Assembly: GCF_033100395.1 (NCBI RefSeq)
Contig: NZ_JAWLVJ010000011.1
Coordinates: forward strand, 81,146 to 145,145
DNA: 64,000 bases
From: Terasakiella sp033100395
Lineage (GTDB): Bacteria > Pseudomonadota > Alphaproteobacteria > Rhodospirillales > Terasakiellaceae
Direction: 5' to 3'
In this document: piece after piece, positions 52,911 to 62,018 of the stretch
How positions within the stretch are numbered: the stretch's first letter is position 1
How the letters are laid out: each line of letters opens with the position of its first letter
Notes under the pieces: generated by a model
Database searches by the model: none
What the model was told of the DNA's origin: nothing
What the model saw: only the letters and a program-made list of their open reading frames with translations
Made by a program: the position numbers and the translations under genes

Positions 52911-53444
52911 ATGCAACCTTCTTCCTGGGTGACACGTTTTTCCAATCTGATTGATGGGGGCAGCTCTGTGCTGGACCTGGCCTGTGGGGGCGGACGGCAC
53001 GGGCGTCTGTTTCTGGACAAAGGCTGTGACGTCTGGTTTGTGGATCAGAATATGGGAAAGCTCGCTGATCTTGAAGGCCACGCGAAAGCAAGGCTGGTAC
53101 TGAAAAACCTGGAAGAAGAAGGCGCAGACTGGTCTTTTGAGGATAATGCCTTTGATGTCATTGTGGTGACCAATTACCTTTATCGCCCGCACTTGGCCGA
53201 TATGCTCAAGAGCCTGAAACCCGATGGTGTGTTTATTTATGAAACATTCGGGGCGGGCAATGAACAGTTTGGTCGCCCGCGTCGTGCCGATTTTTTGCTT
53301 CAGCCGGGCGAGTTGCTTTCTGTCGTGCAGAACCGTTTAAGCGTGGTGGCTTATGAACATGGGATCGATGGGGAAAAGGTCGTTCAGCGGATTTGCGCCG
53401 TCAAAGAAGGCGACAAGACAGCCCCTTATGGATTGAACGTATAA
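52911..53444 (+). CDS. SAM-dependent methyltransferase
   Basis: 177 residues. Class I methyltransferase fold. SAM motif I is VLDLACGGGRHGRLF (about 24-38), with acidic motif II WFVDQN and DNAFDVIVVTNYL for the later strands. It is short for the class, suggesting a small substrate (TehB-like). The end overlaps the convergent nitrilase gene by 19 bases. Substrate unknown. Confidence 0.85.
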   Translation: MQPSSWVTRFSNLIDGGSSVLDLACGGGRHGRLFLDKGCDVWFVDQNMGKLADLEGHAKARLVLKNLEEEGADWSFEDNAFDVIVVTNYLYRPHLADMLKSLKPDGVFIYETFGAGNEQFGRPRRADFLLQPGELLSVVQNRLSVVAYEHGIDGEKVVQRICAVKEGDKTAPYGLNV

Positions 53445-54250
53445 TCCTTGTCGTGGGTCAGCGAAGGCACTTTGGAATGGGCGCTTTCCACTTCGGCTAA
53501 ATCCAGATCAACAATCAGGGTGCAGGGTTCATCCCCGCCTTCTGACAAGACCTCACCCCAAGGGGCAATGATCAGCGAATGGCCGTAGGTTTCCCGCTCG
53601 CCTTTGTGGGTGCCGCATTGACCTGGCGCAATCACAAAACAGCCGTTTTCAATGGCACGTGCCCGCAGCAGGACTTTCCAGTGCGCACGACCCGTCGGAC
53701 GGGTAAAGGCAGCCGGAACCGTCAGAATTTTTGCACCGGCCTGACCATAGGCGCGATAAAGATGGGGGAAGCGCACATCGTAACAGATGCTCATGCCCAG
53801 CGGACCCCACGGGGTTTGCACCAGCACGGCTTCGTTGCCGCCATCGAACGTGTTGGATTCCCGGTAGCTTTCACCATTTTCCAGATCCACATCAAACAGG
53901 TGAATCTTGTCATATTGACCAACGATTTCACCTTTGTCGTTCAAAAGGATTGAACGGTTGGCAACTTTGCCGCTTTCTTGTCTAACCGCGAGGGAGCCGA
54001 GCAGGAGCCAGACTGAGAGTTCATTTGCCAGTTCCTGAAAGGCTTTCAATGCCGGATGTTCATCTTGCGGGAAGGATTTCGCAATGACGTTTTCGCCGCC
54101 AAATTCCATCATGGAGACATTTTCAGGTGTGCAGATTAGTTCCGCCCCCTGATCAGCGGCTTCGCGGATCATTTTGGAAGCGGTCTGGATGTTCTCATCC
54201 ATATCGGCAGAGGCGTTTACCTGAATGACGGCAGCTTTAACAACAGACAT
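53426..54250 (-). CDS. Nitrilase-superfamily amidohydrolase (Nit2-like)
   Basis: 274 residues. Catalytic triad Glu43 (TPENVS), Lys115 (YDKIHLFD) and Cys156 (SICYDVRFP). The pattern fits the Nit2/Nit1 branch, which hydrolyses omega-amides or deaminated glutathione. Its position 12 bases after a glutaredoxin gene supports a thiol-repair role. Genes run comF-grxC-nit. Confidence 0.9.
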   Translation of the reverse strand: MSVVKAAVIQVNASADMDENIQTASKMIREAADQGAELICTPENVSMMEFGGENVIAKSFPQDEHPALKAFQELANELSVWLLLGSLAVRQESGKVANRSILLNDKGEIVGQYDKIHLFDVDLENGESYRESNTFDGGNEAVLVQTPWGPLGMSICYDVRFPHLYRAYGQAGAKILTVPAAFTRPTGRAHWKVLLRARAIENGCFVIAPGQCGTHKGERETYGHSLIIAPWGEVLSEGGDEPCTLIVDLDLAEVESAHSKVPSLTHDKDYTFNP

Positions 54251-54262
54251 GCAAAAGGTCCT

Positions 54263-54520
54263 TTATGCAGCGAGTTTTTCGTCCAACTTACCTGCACGTT
54301 CTAACGCATAGAGTTCATCACATCCACCGATATGTTCGCCATTGATGAAAATCTGTGGCACGGTATAGCCGCCATTGGCACGTTCCGTCATTTCGCGACG
54401 GGCTTCCGGGTGTTTGTTGACGTCAATTTCTTTAAAGCCTGCACCTTTATCTTGCAGCAACATTTTTGCGCGCATGCAGTAGCCGCAGAATTGTGACGTG
54501 TAAATTTCTATATTTGCCAT
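54263..54520 (-). CDS. grxC: Glutaredoxin 3
   Basis: 85 residues, thioredoxin fold with active site Cys12-Gly-Tyr-Cys15. TVPQIFING (the cis-proline) and GGCDEL complete the glutathione site. It reduces disulfides with glutathione. Middle gene of comF-grxC-nit. Confidence 0.95.
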   Translation of the reverse strand: MANIEIYTSQFCGYCMRAKMLLQDKGAGFKEIDVNKHPEARREMTERANGGYTVPQIFINGEHIGGCDELYALERAGKLDEKLAA

Positions 54521-54598
54521 GGGGGTGGCCTTTTCCTTTAATATATTCGCATCAGTTAAGTTTGATATAGCACGGTTTGAGCTAATTTCCAGTTCAAC

Positions 54599-55315
54599 TT
54601 ATTGTGTTTGAGTGTGAGCTACACGCGCCAGGGTTATAATATGAACTTCTTTTGCACCTGCATCCAGTAAAATATCTGTGCAGTTTAGTAGTGTCGCCCC
54701 CGTGGTCATAACGTCATCGATCAAAAGAACGGACTGACCTGTGATCTGTTTTGTGCAGGCAAAGGCTCCTTTCAGGTTCTTCTGGCGCGCCATGCGGCTG
54801 AGGTGGCCTTGGGGTGGGGTGTGGCGAATGCGCTTCAGAAGTCGTTGATCACACGGAAGGTTCGTTTGTTTGGCAATTTCCCGGGCAAGCAATCCGGCCT
54901 GATTGTATTTGCGCTTGATTAACCTGCGCCAATGAAGGGGAACCGGGGTAATCACGTCACAAGTCTTGATCAAATCAGGGGCTGCACGCACCATCCATCC
55001 GGCCAAAGCAGGGGCGAGATCACAGCGATCACCATGTTTAAAAGACAGGATCATCTTCTTTGAAAATTCATCATAGGGAAAGACCGTGCGTGCCTGTTTA
55101 AACGGCGGGGCGCAGCGTGCGCAATCCAAACACAGAGAAGTGTCCGGGACCTCATATTCAAAGGGCAGGCCGCAGCAGGAACAATAAGGCGCGGTGACAA
55201 AAGTTGCGTCTTCCCAACAATCGGCACAAAGGGTTTTATGACTACTGACGGGTTTGGCGCATGCAATGCAGCGTGGCGGCAGGAAAAGGTCTAAAACTTG
55301 GGCGAAGGGAGTCAT
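54599..55315 (-). CDS. ComF family phosphoribosyltransferase-like protein
   Basis: 238 residues. An N-terminal double zinc ribbon (CIAC...CADC...CSCC, and CLDC) is followed by a phosphoribosyltransferase domain with LLIDDVMTTGATL. The family is linked to DNA uptake in naturally competent bacteria; elsewhere the role is unknown. Divergent from the methyltransferase-sfsA-map unit, whose first start lies 72 bases away. Confidence 0.9.
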   Translation of the reverse strand: MTPFAQVLDLFLPPRCIACAKPVSSHKTLCADCWEDATFVTAPYCSCCGLPFEYEVPDTSLCLDCARCAPPFKQARTVFPYDEFSKKMILSFKHGDRCDLAPALAGWMVRAAPDLIKTCDVITPVPLHWRRLIKRKYNQAGLLAREIAKQTNLPCDQRLLKRIRHTPPQGHLSRMARQKNLKGAFACTKQITGQSVLLIDDVMTTGATLLNCTDILLDAGAKEVHIITLARVAHTQTQ

Positions 55316-55386
55316 TTGGGTTGGACCTCTTTAGGGAAACTGCTATGTGTTCCCTTTCGCTTATGAACGGCCCTGAGGAAGTTTTT

Positions 55387-56307
55387 ATGTCCGATATCGA
55401 AATCATGAATGTGTTTGACCGTCAGATGGTGCGCGAACACCGCGACCGGGCCGCAAAAACCTGGGCAGATTTCGATTTTCTTCATAAAGAGGTGGCTGAA
55501 CGAATTTGTGACCGACTGGACGACGTGGTGCGCGATTTCCCCCTGGCGCTCGATATCGGCTGCCATGGCGGAGACATCGCGGAAGTCATCGGCAAGCGCG
55601 GCAAGGTGGAAACCCTGATCCAGTGCGATCTGTCTGAAGGCATGGCCCGCCGTGCAGACGCCCAGAAGGCGACAACATTGGTCGCCGATGAAGAATTCCT
55701 GCCCTTTGGTCATGAAAAATTTGATCTGATCATCAGTAACCTCAGCCTCCATTGGGTGAACGATCTACCCGGTGCTTTGTTGCAGATCAACCGCGCGCTG
55801 AAACCGGACGGGCTGTTTATCGGCACCATGTTCGGGATCGAAACCCTGCGTGAGTTGCGTCAATGTTTAAGTGATGCGGAACTGGCCGTTGATGGCGGCA
55901 TGAGCCCGCGCATTTCCCCTTTTGCGGACGTTCGTGATGCGGGCATGTTGTTGCAGCGCGCGGGCTTTAACCTGCCTGTGGTGGATGCTGATGGCATCGA
56001 AGTGCGTTATGAAAACCCCATGAAACTGATGAAAGACCTGAAGGGCATGGGGGAGAACAACAAGGTACTGGAACGTCGTAAAAACTTCACCAAGCGTGAA
56101 TTGATCATGCAGGCGATGCAGCGTTATATGGAAGAATTCGCAGGCGACGATGGCCGTGTGCCTGCCACTTTCCAGGTCATGTATCTGACCGCTTGGAAGC
56201 CAGACCCATCCCAGCAAAAACCGATGAAGCCGGGAACGGCGGATAAGAAACTTGCCGAAGCACTGGGTGTGCCGGAACATATTTTACAGGGTAAAGATAA
56301 GCCATGA
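55387..56307 (+). CDS. SAM-dependent methyltransferase (NDUFAF5/BioC-like)
   Basis: 306 residues from the ATG at 55387, preceded by GAGGAAG. A longer frame from 55261 would run into comF. SAM motif is ALDIGCHGGD (54-63), followed by DLSEGMARRA and ISNLSLHWVNDLPGAL, the pattern of BioC and the mitochondrial NDUFAF5 protein. A role in complex I modification or a related reaction is possible. It overlaps sfsA by four bases. Confidence 0.85.
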   Translation: MSDIEIMNVFDRQMVREHRDRAAKTWADFDFLHKEVAERICDRLDDVVRDFPLALDIGCHGGDIAEVIGKRGKVETLIQCDLSEGMARRADAQKATTLVADEEFLPFGHEKFDLIISNLSLHWVNDLPGALLQINRALKPDGLFIGTMFGIETLRELRQCLSDAELAVDGGMSPRISPFADVRDAGMLLQRAGFNLPVVDADGIEVRYENPMKLMKDLKGMGENNKVLERRKNFTKRELIMQAMQRYMEEFAGDDGRVPATFQVMYLTAWKPDPSQQKPMKPGTADKKLAEALGVPEHILQGKDKP

Positions 56308-57005
56308 AATTTGAAACAGACCTGATCAAAGGCAAACTGATCAAACGCTACAAACGCTTTTTGGCGGATGTGGAATTGGAAAATGGCGAGGTGGTGACCG
56401 CCCATTGCGCCAATTCAGGCTCCATGCTGTCGGTGAAGGAAGCGGGTTCTATTGTCTGGCTGTCACCCAGCAACAACCCGAAGCGCAAACTGAAATTTAC
56501 CTGGGAACTGATTGAGATCGACGGCTATAACGTCGGTATCAACACAGGCCATCCCAACAAGATCGTGGAAGAAGCCATTCTGGCTGGTCAGATCAAGGAA
56601 CTGACAGGCTATGCAAATCTGCGTCGTGAAGTGAAGTACGGCCAAAATTCCCGCATTGATGTTTTGCTGGAAGATGATGACAAACCCAAATGCTACGTGG
56701 AAGTTAAAAACGTCACGCTTCGTCGTGGGGATAACGCAGACTTTCCTGATGCGGTAACCTCACGCGGGGCAAAACATTTGCGTGAACTGGGCGATATGGT
56801 GGAAGAAGGTCATCGCGCCGTCATGTTTTATCTGGTGCAGCGCGCCGACTGTAAAGTCATGGATATCGCACGCGACATTGACCCGACCTATGATGAAGAA
56901 CTGAAGACGGCCCTGAAGCGCGGCGTTGAGGTGATTTGTTATCAATGTGACGTGGGCACCGATGAGATTAAGGTAACAACCCCGGTTAACGTTGCTTTTC
57001 TCTAA
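56304..57005 (+). CDS. sfsA: SfsA family nuclease
   Basis: 233 residues. Family text is AHCANSGSM and later YVEVKNVTL with FPDAVTSRGAKHLREL, the nuclease-like core (Asp/Glu-x-Lys). SfsA was named for sugar fermentation stimulation, and later work describes nucleic-acid cleavage. It overlaps the methyltransferase and precedes map. Confidence 0.93.
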   Translation: MKFETDLIKGKLIKRYKRFLADVELENGEVVTAHCANSGSMLSVKEAGSIVWLSPSNNPKRKLKFTWELIEIDGYNVGINTGHPNKIVEEAILAGQIKELTGYANLRREVKYGQNSRIDVLLEDDDKPKCYVEVKNVTLRRGDNADFPDAVTSRGAKHLRELGDMVEEGHRAVMFYLVQRADCKVMDIARDIDPTYDEELKTALKRGVEVICYQCDVGTDEIKVTTPVNVAFL

Positions 57006-57063
57006 AAATTAGACTAAGTAAATTGCTCAAGTAATTTAATTATCAAGATATAAGGAAAAAACA

Positions 57064-57858
57064 TTGGCCCGCGGACCGATCAAAATTCACACAGCCGAAG
57101 ATTTCGAAGGAATGCGCAAGTCAGGTAAACTGGCAGCGCAGACACTGGATTTCATCACACCATACGTAAAACCGGGGGTAACCACGGGCGAACTGGATAA
57201 GCTGTGTCATGAATTTATCGTTGACCATGGGGCAATTTGTGCACCGCTGAATTATCGCGGTTTTCCGAAATCTATCTGTACCTCTATCAACCATGTGGTC
57301 TGTCACGGCATTCCCGGTGATAAAAAACTGACCGAAGGCGACATTGTGAATATCGATGTCACCACCATTCTGGATGGCTGGTATGGCGATACATCGCGCA
57401 TGTTCCCGGTGGGGAAAACCAAGGTGAAAGCTAACAAATTGGTGGATGTCACCTATGAATGTTTGATGCTGGGGATTCAGGAAGTTAAACCTGGTGTGCC
57501 GCTTAACCGCATCGGTCATGCCATCCAGACTTATGCAGAAAGCTTCCGTTATTCTGTTGTGCGTGATTTCTGTGGTCATGGTCTGGGCCGTGTCTTCCAT
57601 GATGCGCCGAACGTGCTGCATTATGCCGATGGTAAAAAGGACGAAGGTCCGATCCTGCAGGAAGGCATGTTCTTCACCATCGAGCCGATGATCAATGCGG
57701 GCAAGGTGGATATTAAAATCCTGTCTGATGGCTGGACGGCGGTAACGCGTGACCGTTCCCTTTCTGCCCAGTTTGAGCATTCCATTGGCGTCACCAAAGA
57801 CGGCTGTGAGATTTTCACTCTGTCTGAAAAAGGCTGGGACAAGCCGCCTTATCAATAA
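57064..57858 (+). CDS. map: Methionine aminopeptidase, type I
   Basis: 264 residues from a TTG start at 57064, with AAGGA about eight bases upstream. It removes the initiator methionine. Residues are His81, metal ligands Asp98, Asp109, His172, Glu207 and Glu238. Length is standard. It follows sfsA after a 58-bp gap. Confidence 0.95.
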   Translation: MARGPIKIHTAEDFEGMRKSGKLAAQTLDFITPYVKPGVTTGELDKLCHEFIVDHGAICAPLNYRGFPKSICTSINHVVCHGIPGDKKLTEGDIVNIDVTTILDGWYGDTSRMFPVGKTKVKANKLVDVTYECLMLGIQEVKPGVPLNRIGHAIQTYAESFRYSVVRDFCGHGLGRVFHDAPNVLHYADGKKDEGPILQEGMFFTIEPMINAGKVDIKILSDGWTAVTRDRSLSAQFEHSIGVTKDGCEIFTLSEKGWDKPPYQ

Positions 57859-57931
57859 TTTTAGATTGATTCACACTCTTCAGTTCATTACTTCTACTAT
57901 TATGACTTAGGCCCATGATATGAAGTAATAA

Positions 57932-59185
57932 ATGAATCAAGCTTTTCATGATATGCCTGATACGCAAAAAACGATCGTGCGTATCCTTGTGCTTGCCGCG
58001 CTTTATTATGTCAGTGGTAAAGTTGGTCTCAGACTGTCGCTTGCCCATGCCAATGTGACACTCATCTGGCCACCAACGGGGTTTGCGCTGGCCTTTATGA
58101 TGTTGTTTGGCTATCGCATGTGGGTGGGCGCGGCAATCGGGGCTTTTCTGGTCAATATTACAACGGATATCAGCTTTGGCGCGGTGTTTGGTATTACGCT
58201 TGGCAATACGGCCATGGCTCTGTGTGGGACTTATTTGTTGCGTCAGAACAATTTTAAGGCTGACTTCAGCCGGATGCAGGATATTCCGGCCTTTCTCTTT
58301 CTGGGCGCGTTCTGCAGCAGTTTGGTCAGTGCCTCGGTTGGGTCCAGCAGCCTTCTGATCAGCGGAGCCATCCCGTCGTCCATCTTCAGCACGGTTCTGA
58401 CGGATTGGTGGCTGGGCGATGCCATGGGGGTGATGATTGTTGCGCCATTCACCATGATCTTGCTCTATACTCCGCTAAACCAGCCCTGGGCTTTACAGAA
58501 AGAAATGGTAAATTCCCTACAGGGGGGCTTGCTTGCTGTGTTAAGCGGCCTGTTGATTTTTTCTGGCTGGGCCGAGATCAAAGGCATACTGAACCTCTTA
58601 CTGCTGGTCCCGTTGCCGATCATTATCTGGTGTGCCTATCGTTATGGCGTGACGGGTGTTGCTACAGGGGTCATCGGACTGTCCAGTGTGGCGCTGGTCG
58701 GAACTTCCAATGGGTATGGCCCTTTTGCTGGCGAGGATGTGCATTTCGCCTTTGTTTTGTTTTTTGCCTATATCGTTGTGCATTCCATCATCGGCTTGTT
58801 GATGGCCTCTGCGTTGCGCGAACGAGCAAGATCACAGCAACGGATCGAAGAACTGGAAGCCAAATTTGACCATTTGACCCGCAGTGTCCCGGATATTGTG
58901 GTGGTGTTGAACGAACATGAAAATTGTGTTTATGCCTTTTCCGGTCAGGAAGAACATATCCGGCATCTGACAAACAAGCCGCTGGACGAAATTCTCGATC
59001 TGGATTTGAATCAGAATGTTTATCGCGCCATTCAGGCTGCCAGGACCTCCAGGACGGTTCAGCTGTGTGAGGTGATTTTGAAATGGAAAGATCGGCAATT
59101 GCTCTACAGTTTGCGTATTGCGCCTGCTGAAGATCATATTGGTCATGAACGACTGGCGCTTTACTTCAGGCTGAAACAGGACTGA
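57932..59185 (+). CDS. MASE1 membrane sensor with C-terminal PAS-like domain
   Basis: 417 residues. N-terminal MASE1 domain (about 10-290) has 8-9 transmembrane segments and LIWPPTGFALA. A short coiled coil (290-305) follows, then a PAS-like domain (about 306-415; RSVPDIVVVLNEHENCVY). There is no GGDEF, EAL, histidine kinase or other output domain, and the stop is clean. The output may be a partner protein. Upstream the GAAGTAAT/ATTACTTC repeat (57889-57926) could fold over the weak ribosome site. Confidence 0.82.
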   Translation: MNQAFHDMPDTQKTIVRILVLAALYYVSGKVGLRLSLAHANVTLIWPPTGFALAFMMLFGYRMWVGAAIGAFLVNITTDISFGAVFGITLGNTAMALCGTYLLRQNNFKADFSRMQDIPAFLFLGAFCSSLVSASVGSSSLLISGAIPSSIFSTVLTDWWLGDAMGVMIVAPFTMILLYTPLNQPWALQKEMVNSLQGGLLAVLSGLLIFSGWAEIKGILNLLLLVPLPIIIWCAYRYGVTGVATGVIGLSSVALVGTSNGYGPFAGEDVHFAFVLFFAYIVVHSIIGLLMASALRERARSQQRIEELEAKFDHLTRSVPDIVVVLNEHENCVYAFSGQEEHIRHLTNKPLDEILDLDLNQNVYRAIQAARTSRTVQLCEVILKWKDRQLLYSLRIAPAEDHIGHERLALYFRLKQD

Positions 59186-59227
59186 AAAAAATCTCACACC
59201 CATTCATAGGGAGGATGTGAACTCCTG

Positions 59228-59923
59228 ATGAAAGAGGTTAAGGTGAGCGAGAAACCCCATTATATCGGGCATCGACAACGGCTTAGGGAACGTTTTTTAA
59301 AATCCGGTTCCAAGGCGTTGCATGATTATGAACTGATCGAACTTTTGCTGTTTGGTGCCAAGCCCCGCGGTGATGTGAAGCCGCTGGCAAAAAGGTTGAT
59401 TGAAACTTATGGCAGTTTCGCTGATGTGGTCAGTGCGGATCCGATAACATTGGGGTTGGAAGAAGGGCTGGGCGAGGCAGCGGTCTGTGCCTTAAAAGCA
59501 GCCGAAGCGTCTGCCCACAAATTACTGCAGGAACAGGTGATGAATAAACCAGTGCTGTCGTCCTGGCAGATGCTGCTGGATTACTGTCGGGCAAGCATGG
59601 CGTTCCACGGGGTGGAACAGTTTCGGGTGCTTTACCTGAACCGAAAAAACGTACTGATCGCAGATGAACTGCAGGGGCGCGGTACCATTGATCACACGCC
59701 CGTTTATCCGCGCGAGGTCATCAAACGTGCGTTGGACCTGGAAGCAAGCGCCCTGATCATGGTGCATAATCACCCCAGCGGCGATACGACCCCTTCGCGC
59801 GGCGACATCGATATGACAAAATGTATTCGTGATATTGCCAAACCCCTGAGTATTGAACTGCATGACCACGTCATTGTGGGGAGAAAGGGCTATTACAGTT
59901 TTAAGAGCACGGGGTTGATTTAA
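59228..59923 (+). CDS. radC: RadC family protein (JAB domain)
   Basis: 231 residues. An N-terminal helix-hairpin-helix (about 20-100) is followed by a MPN/JAB domain (about 105-230). The JAMM-type metal site is His180-x-His182 and Asp193 (HNHPSGDTTPSRGD). The precise role of RadC is unsettled. A GTG at 59243 with GAGG five bases upstream is an alternative start. Confidence 0.92.
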   Translation: MKEVKVSEKPHYIGHRQRLRERFLKSGSKALHDYELIELLLFGAKPRGDVKPLAKRLIETYGSFADVVSADPITLGLEEGLGEAAVCALKAAEASAHKLLQEQVMNKPVLSSWQMLLDYCRASMAFHGVEQFRVLYLNRKNVLIADELQGRGTIDHTPVYPREVIKRALDLEASALIMVHNHPSGDTTPSRGDIDMTKCIRDIAKPLSIELHDHVIVGRKGYYSFKSTGLI

Positions 59924-60004
59924 AATCACACCCCATTGCCGCGCGGGTGCTCGACGTTTTTAGTCAAACGTCTGAAAGCTTGACGCTTTTTGGTTATCTG
60001 CGCC

Positions 60005-60637
60005 TTAACCTTGCAAGAACGGATTGCTGCGACGCTCATCGCCAATGGTGGATAGCTGTCCATGACCCGGGATAAAGACCACATCATCGCCTAGCGGGAA
60101 GAGTTTGGTCTTGATTGCATTGATCAGATCCTCATGATTTCCTTTGGGGAAGTCGGTGCGGCCAATGGAGCCCTGAAACAGCACGTCACCCACAATGGCA
60201 ACACGGGTTTCTTTATCAAAAAAGACCACATGACCCGGTGTGTGGCCCGGACAGTGCAGAACTTCCAGCGTCACATTGCCAAAGCTGACGGTGTCGCCAT
60301 CGTTCAGCCATTCGGTCGGTGTGAAGCTTTCAGACGGAGGGAAGCCAAACTGTTGGGCCTGATCGGCGAGACCGTCAATCCAGAAATCATCGCCTTTGTG
60401 TGGGCCAATGATGGGCAGGTCTTTTTTAACGGCAATTTCAGCGACTGCACCTACATGATCCAGATGGCCATGGGTGCAGAGGATTTTTTCCAGCGTGATG
60501 CCTTCTTTTTCCACCGTCTGCATCAGGATGTCCATGTCCCCGCCCGGATCGACCAGGCAACCCTTCATTGTGTCTTCGCACCAGATCAAAGAACAATTCT
60601 GCTGAAAGGAGGTAACAGGGATAATCGTGGCTTTCAT
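60005..60637 (-). CDS. MBL-fold metallohydrolase (glyoxalase II-like)
   Basis: 210 residues. The metal motif is His56-x-His58-x-Asp60-His61 (THGHLDH), with HCPGHTPGH and GDVLFQGSIGR later. This layout fits the YcbL group, small glyoxalase II-like hydrolases with one domain. It is divergent from nnrS across 137 bp. Confidence 0.9.
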   Translation of the reverse strand: MKATIIPVTSFQQNCSLIWCEDTMKGCLVDPGGDMDILMQTVEKEGITLEKILCTHGHLDHVGAVAEIAVKKDLPIIGPHKGDDFWIDGLADQAQQFGFPPSESFTPTEWLNDGDTVSFGNVTLEVLHCPGHTPGHVVFFDKETRVAIVGDVLFQGSIGRTDFPKGNHEDLINAIKTKLFPLGDDVVFIPGHGQLSTIGDERRSNPFLQG

Positions 60638-60690
60638 GGGTCGTTTCCATCTTAGATTTATAGAATTTGCGCGCGAGTATGGTGGGCCAC

Positions 60691-60730
60691 TTGATGGAAG
60701 TCAATGTCCGCATTTTAGACTTACTCTAAT
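60691..60730 (+). promoter_or_regulatory. FNR/NnrR-type box and -10 region of nnrS
   Basis: TTGATGGAAGTCAA (60691-60704) matches TTGAT-N4-ATCAA with one change. A -10-like TCTAAT (60725-60730) lies about 30 bases from the box centre, the class II activator spacing. The -10 also falls in an inverted repeat TTTAGA-N5-TCTAAT (60714-60730). NO- or oxygen-dependent control of nnrS is expected. Confidence 0.6.
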
Positions 60731-60774
60731 TTACAGCTTCCCCCCAGTTCAAGTGAAGAAAAGTACGACTATAA

Positions 60775-61947
60775 ATGACCCAAGTTTTTCTAGAGATCGG
60801 TGAACCGGTCCGCGAACCCAAAGGCCCTGCGCTTCTTTCTGCAGGACATCGTCCCTTCTTTTTATGTGCAGCCCTTTCAGCTGTGTTTTTGCTGGCACTA
60901 TGGCTGTTTGCCCTGATGGGGGATTTGACCCTGTCGTCTACCTGGCATGCCCATGAAATGCTTTATGGATTTGCAGGTGCTGCCATTGCTGGATTTTTGA
61001 TGGCAGCGGTGCCCAAATGGACCAATGGCCGCAGCCCCACAGGCCTGCCCCTTGCCATGATCACCATGATCTGGGTCCTGGGCCGCATTGGCGTTTTTGC
61101 AGGTGATGTCTATGAAGAACTCTATATGCTGGCCTATGCCGACCTTCTGTTTATGCCGATTATTGCCTATGTGGTGGCACGCATGATCATGGGGGCGAAA
61201 AATGCCCGCAACTATGTGGTCCTGGCGATCCTAGGCGGGATTATCATCAGCAATATCGCCTATCATTTCTTCGATCCGGCCAATGCTCTGCGTGCGGGCG
61301 TCTTTATGGTGGCCACACTGGCAGCGCTTATTGGCGGGCGCGTGATCCCGGCCTTTACCCAAAATGCCCTGCGTATCCATACGGGCGATCAGCGCATCAT
61401 CTGTTCCACCCCGGCCTGGACCCACAAGGCCACATTGGTCTTGATGTTCCTGTTGGCAGGCACGCAATTGTTTGGTGCCCCGGTGATGGTGACAGGTGCG
61501 ATCTCGGCTGTTCTGGCAGCGGTCCTGTTTTTCCGCATGCTGAAGTGGCGATCGCTCAATACGCTGTTTGATCCCATCGTGTGGATTTTGCATGCAGCCT
61601 ATGTCTGGCTGCCAATCGGTTTTACCCTGAAGGCCCTGTCGGATCTGACCGGATTGGTGGAAACCAATGCCGCCCTTCATGCGCTCACATCCGGTGGGAT
61701 CGGTTTGTTGATTTTGGCCGTGGCATCACGTGCCGCGCTTGGTCATTCCGGTCGTCCGTTGAAAGTATCTGTTGCGACCGTGGCGTCATATCTTCTGGTG
61801 ATCGCAGCGACCATCCTGCGCGTGCTGGCCTTCAGCCCGGAATGGGTGACACTGTCCGGCATGATGTGGGTGGCGGGCTTTGGTCTCTTTGCCATTGTCT
61901 ATACACCGATCCTGATCAAGCCACGCATCGATGGCTTGCCGGGCTAA
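60775..61947 (+). CDS. nnrS: NnrS family haem/copper membrane protein
   Basis: 390 residues with about 12 transmembrane segments. NnrS features include GHRPFFLCAALSAV, WHAHEMLYGF and many membrane histidines. The family protects cells from nitric oxide stress and is under NnrR-type control in denitrifiers. An FNR-type box sits upstream. No ribosome site is clear. An MFS gene follows after 71 bases. Confidence 0.93.
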   Translation: MTQVFLEIGEPVREPKGPALLSAGHRPFFLCAALSAVFLLALWLFALMGDLTLSSTWHAHEMLYGFAGAAIAGFLMAAVPKWTNGRSPTGLPLAMITMIWVLGRIGVFAGDVYEELYMLAYADLLFMPIIAYVVARMIMGAKNARNYVVLAILGGIIISNIAYHFFDPANALRAGVFMVATLAALIGGRVIPAFTQNALRIHTGDQRIICSTPAWTHKATLVLMFLLAGTQLFGAPVMVTGAISAVLAAVLFFRMLKWRSLNTLFDPIVWILHAAYVWLPIGFTLKALSDLTGLVETNAALHALTSGGIGLLILAVASRAALGHSGRPLKVSVATVASYLLVIAATILRVLAFSPEWVTLSGMMWVAGFGLFAIVYTPILIKPRIDGLPG

Positions 61948-62018
61948 GTAGTTCTTGCGATTGCAGGAGTTTGGCTTACAGGTCATAGTCGTTCGAAGAT
62001 GAGTTTCGGAGAATGAGT

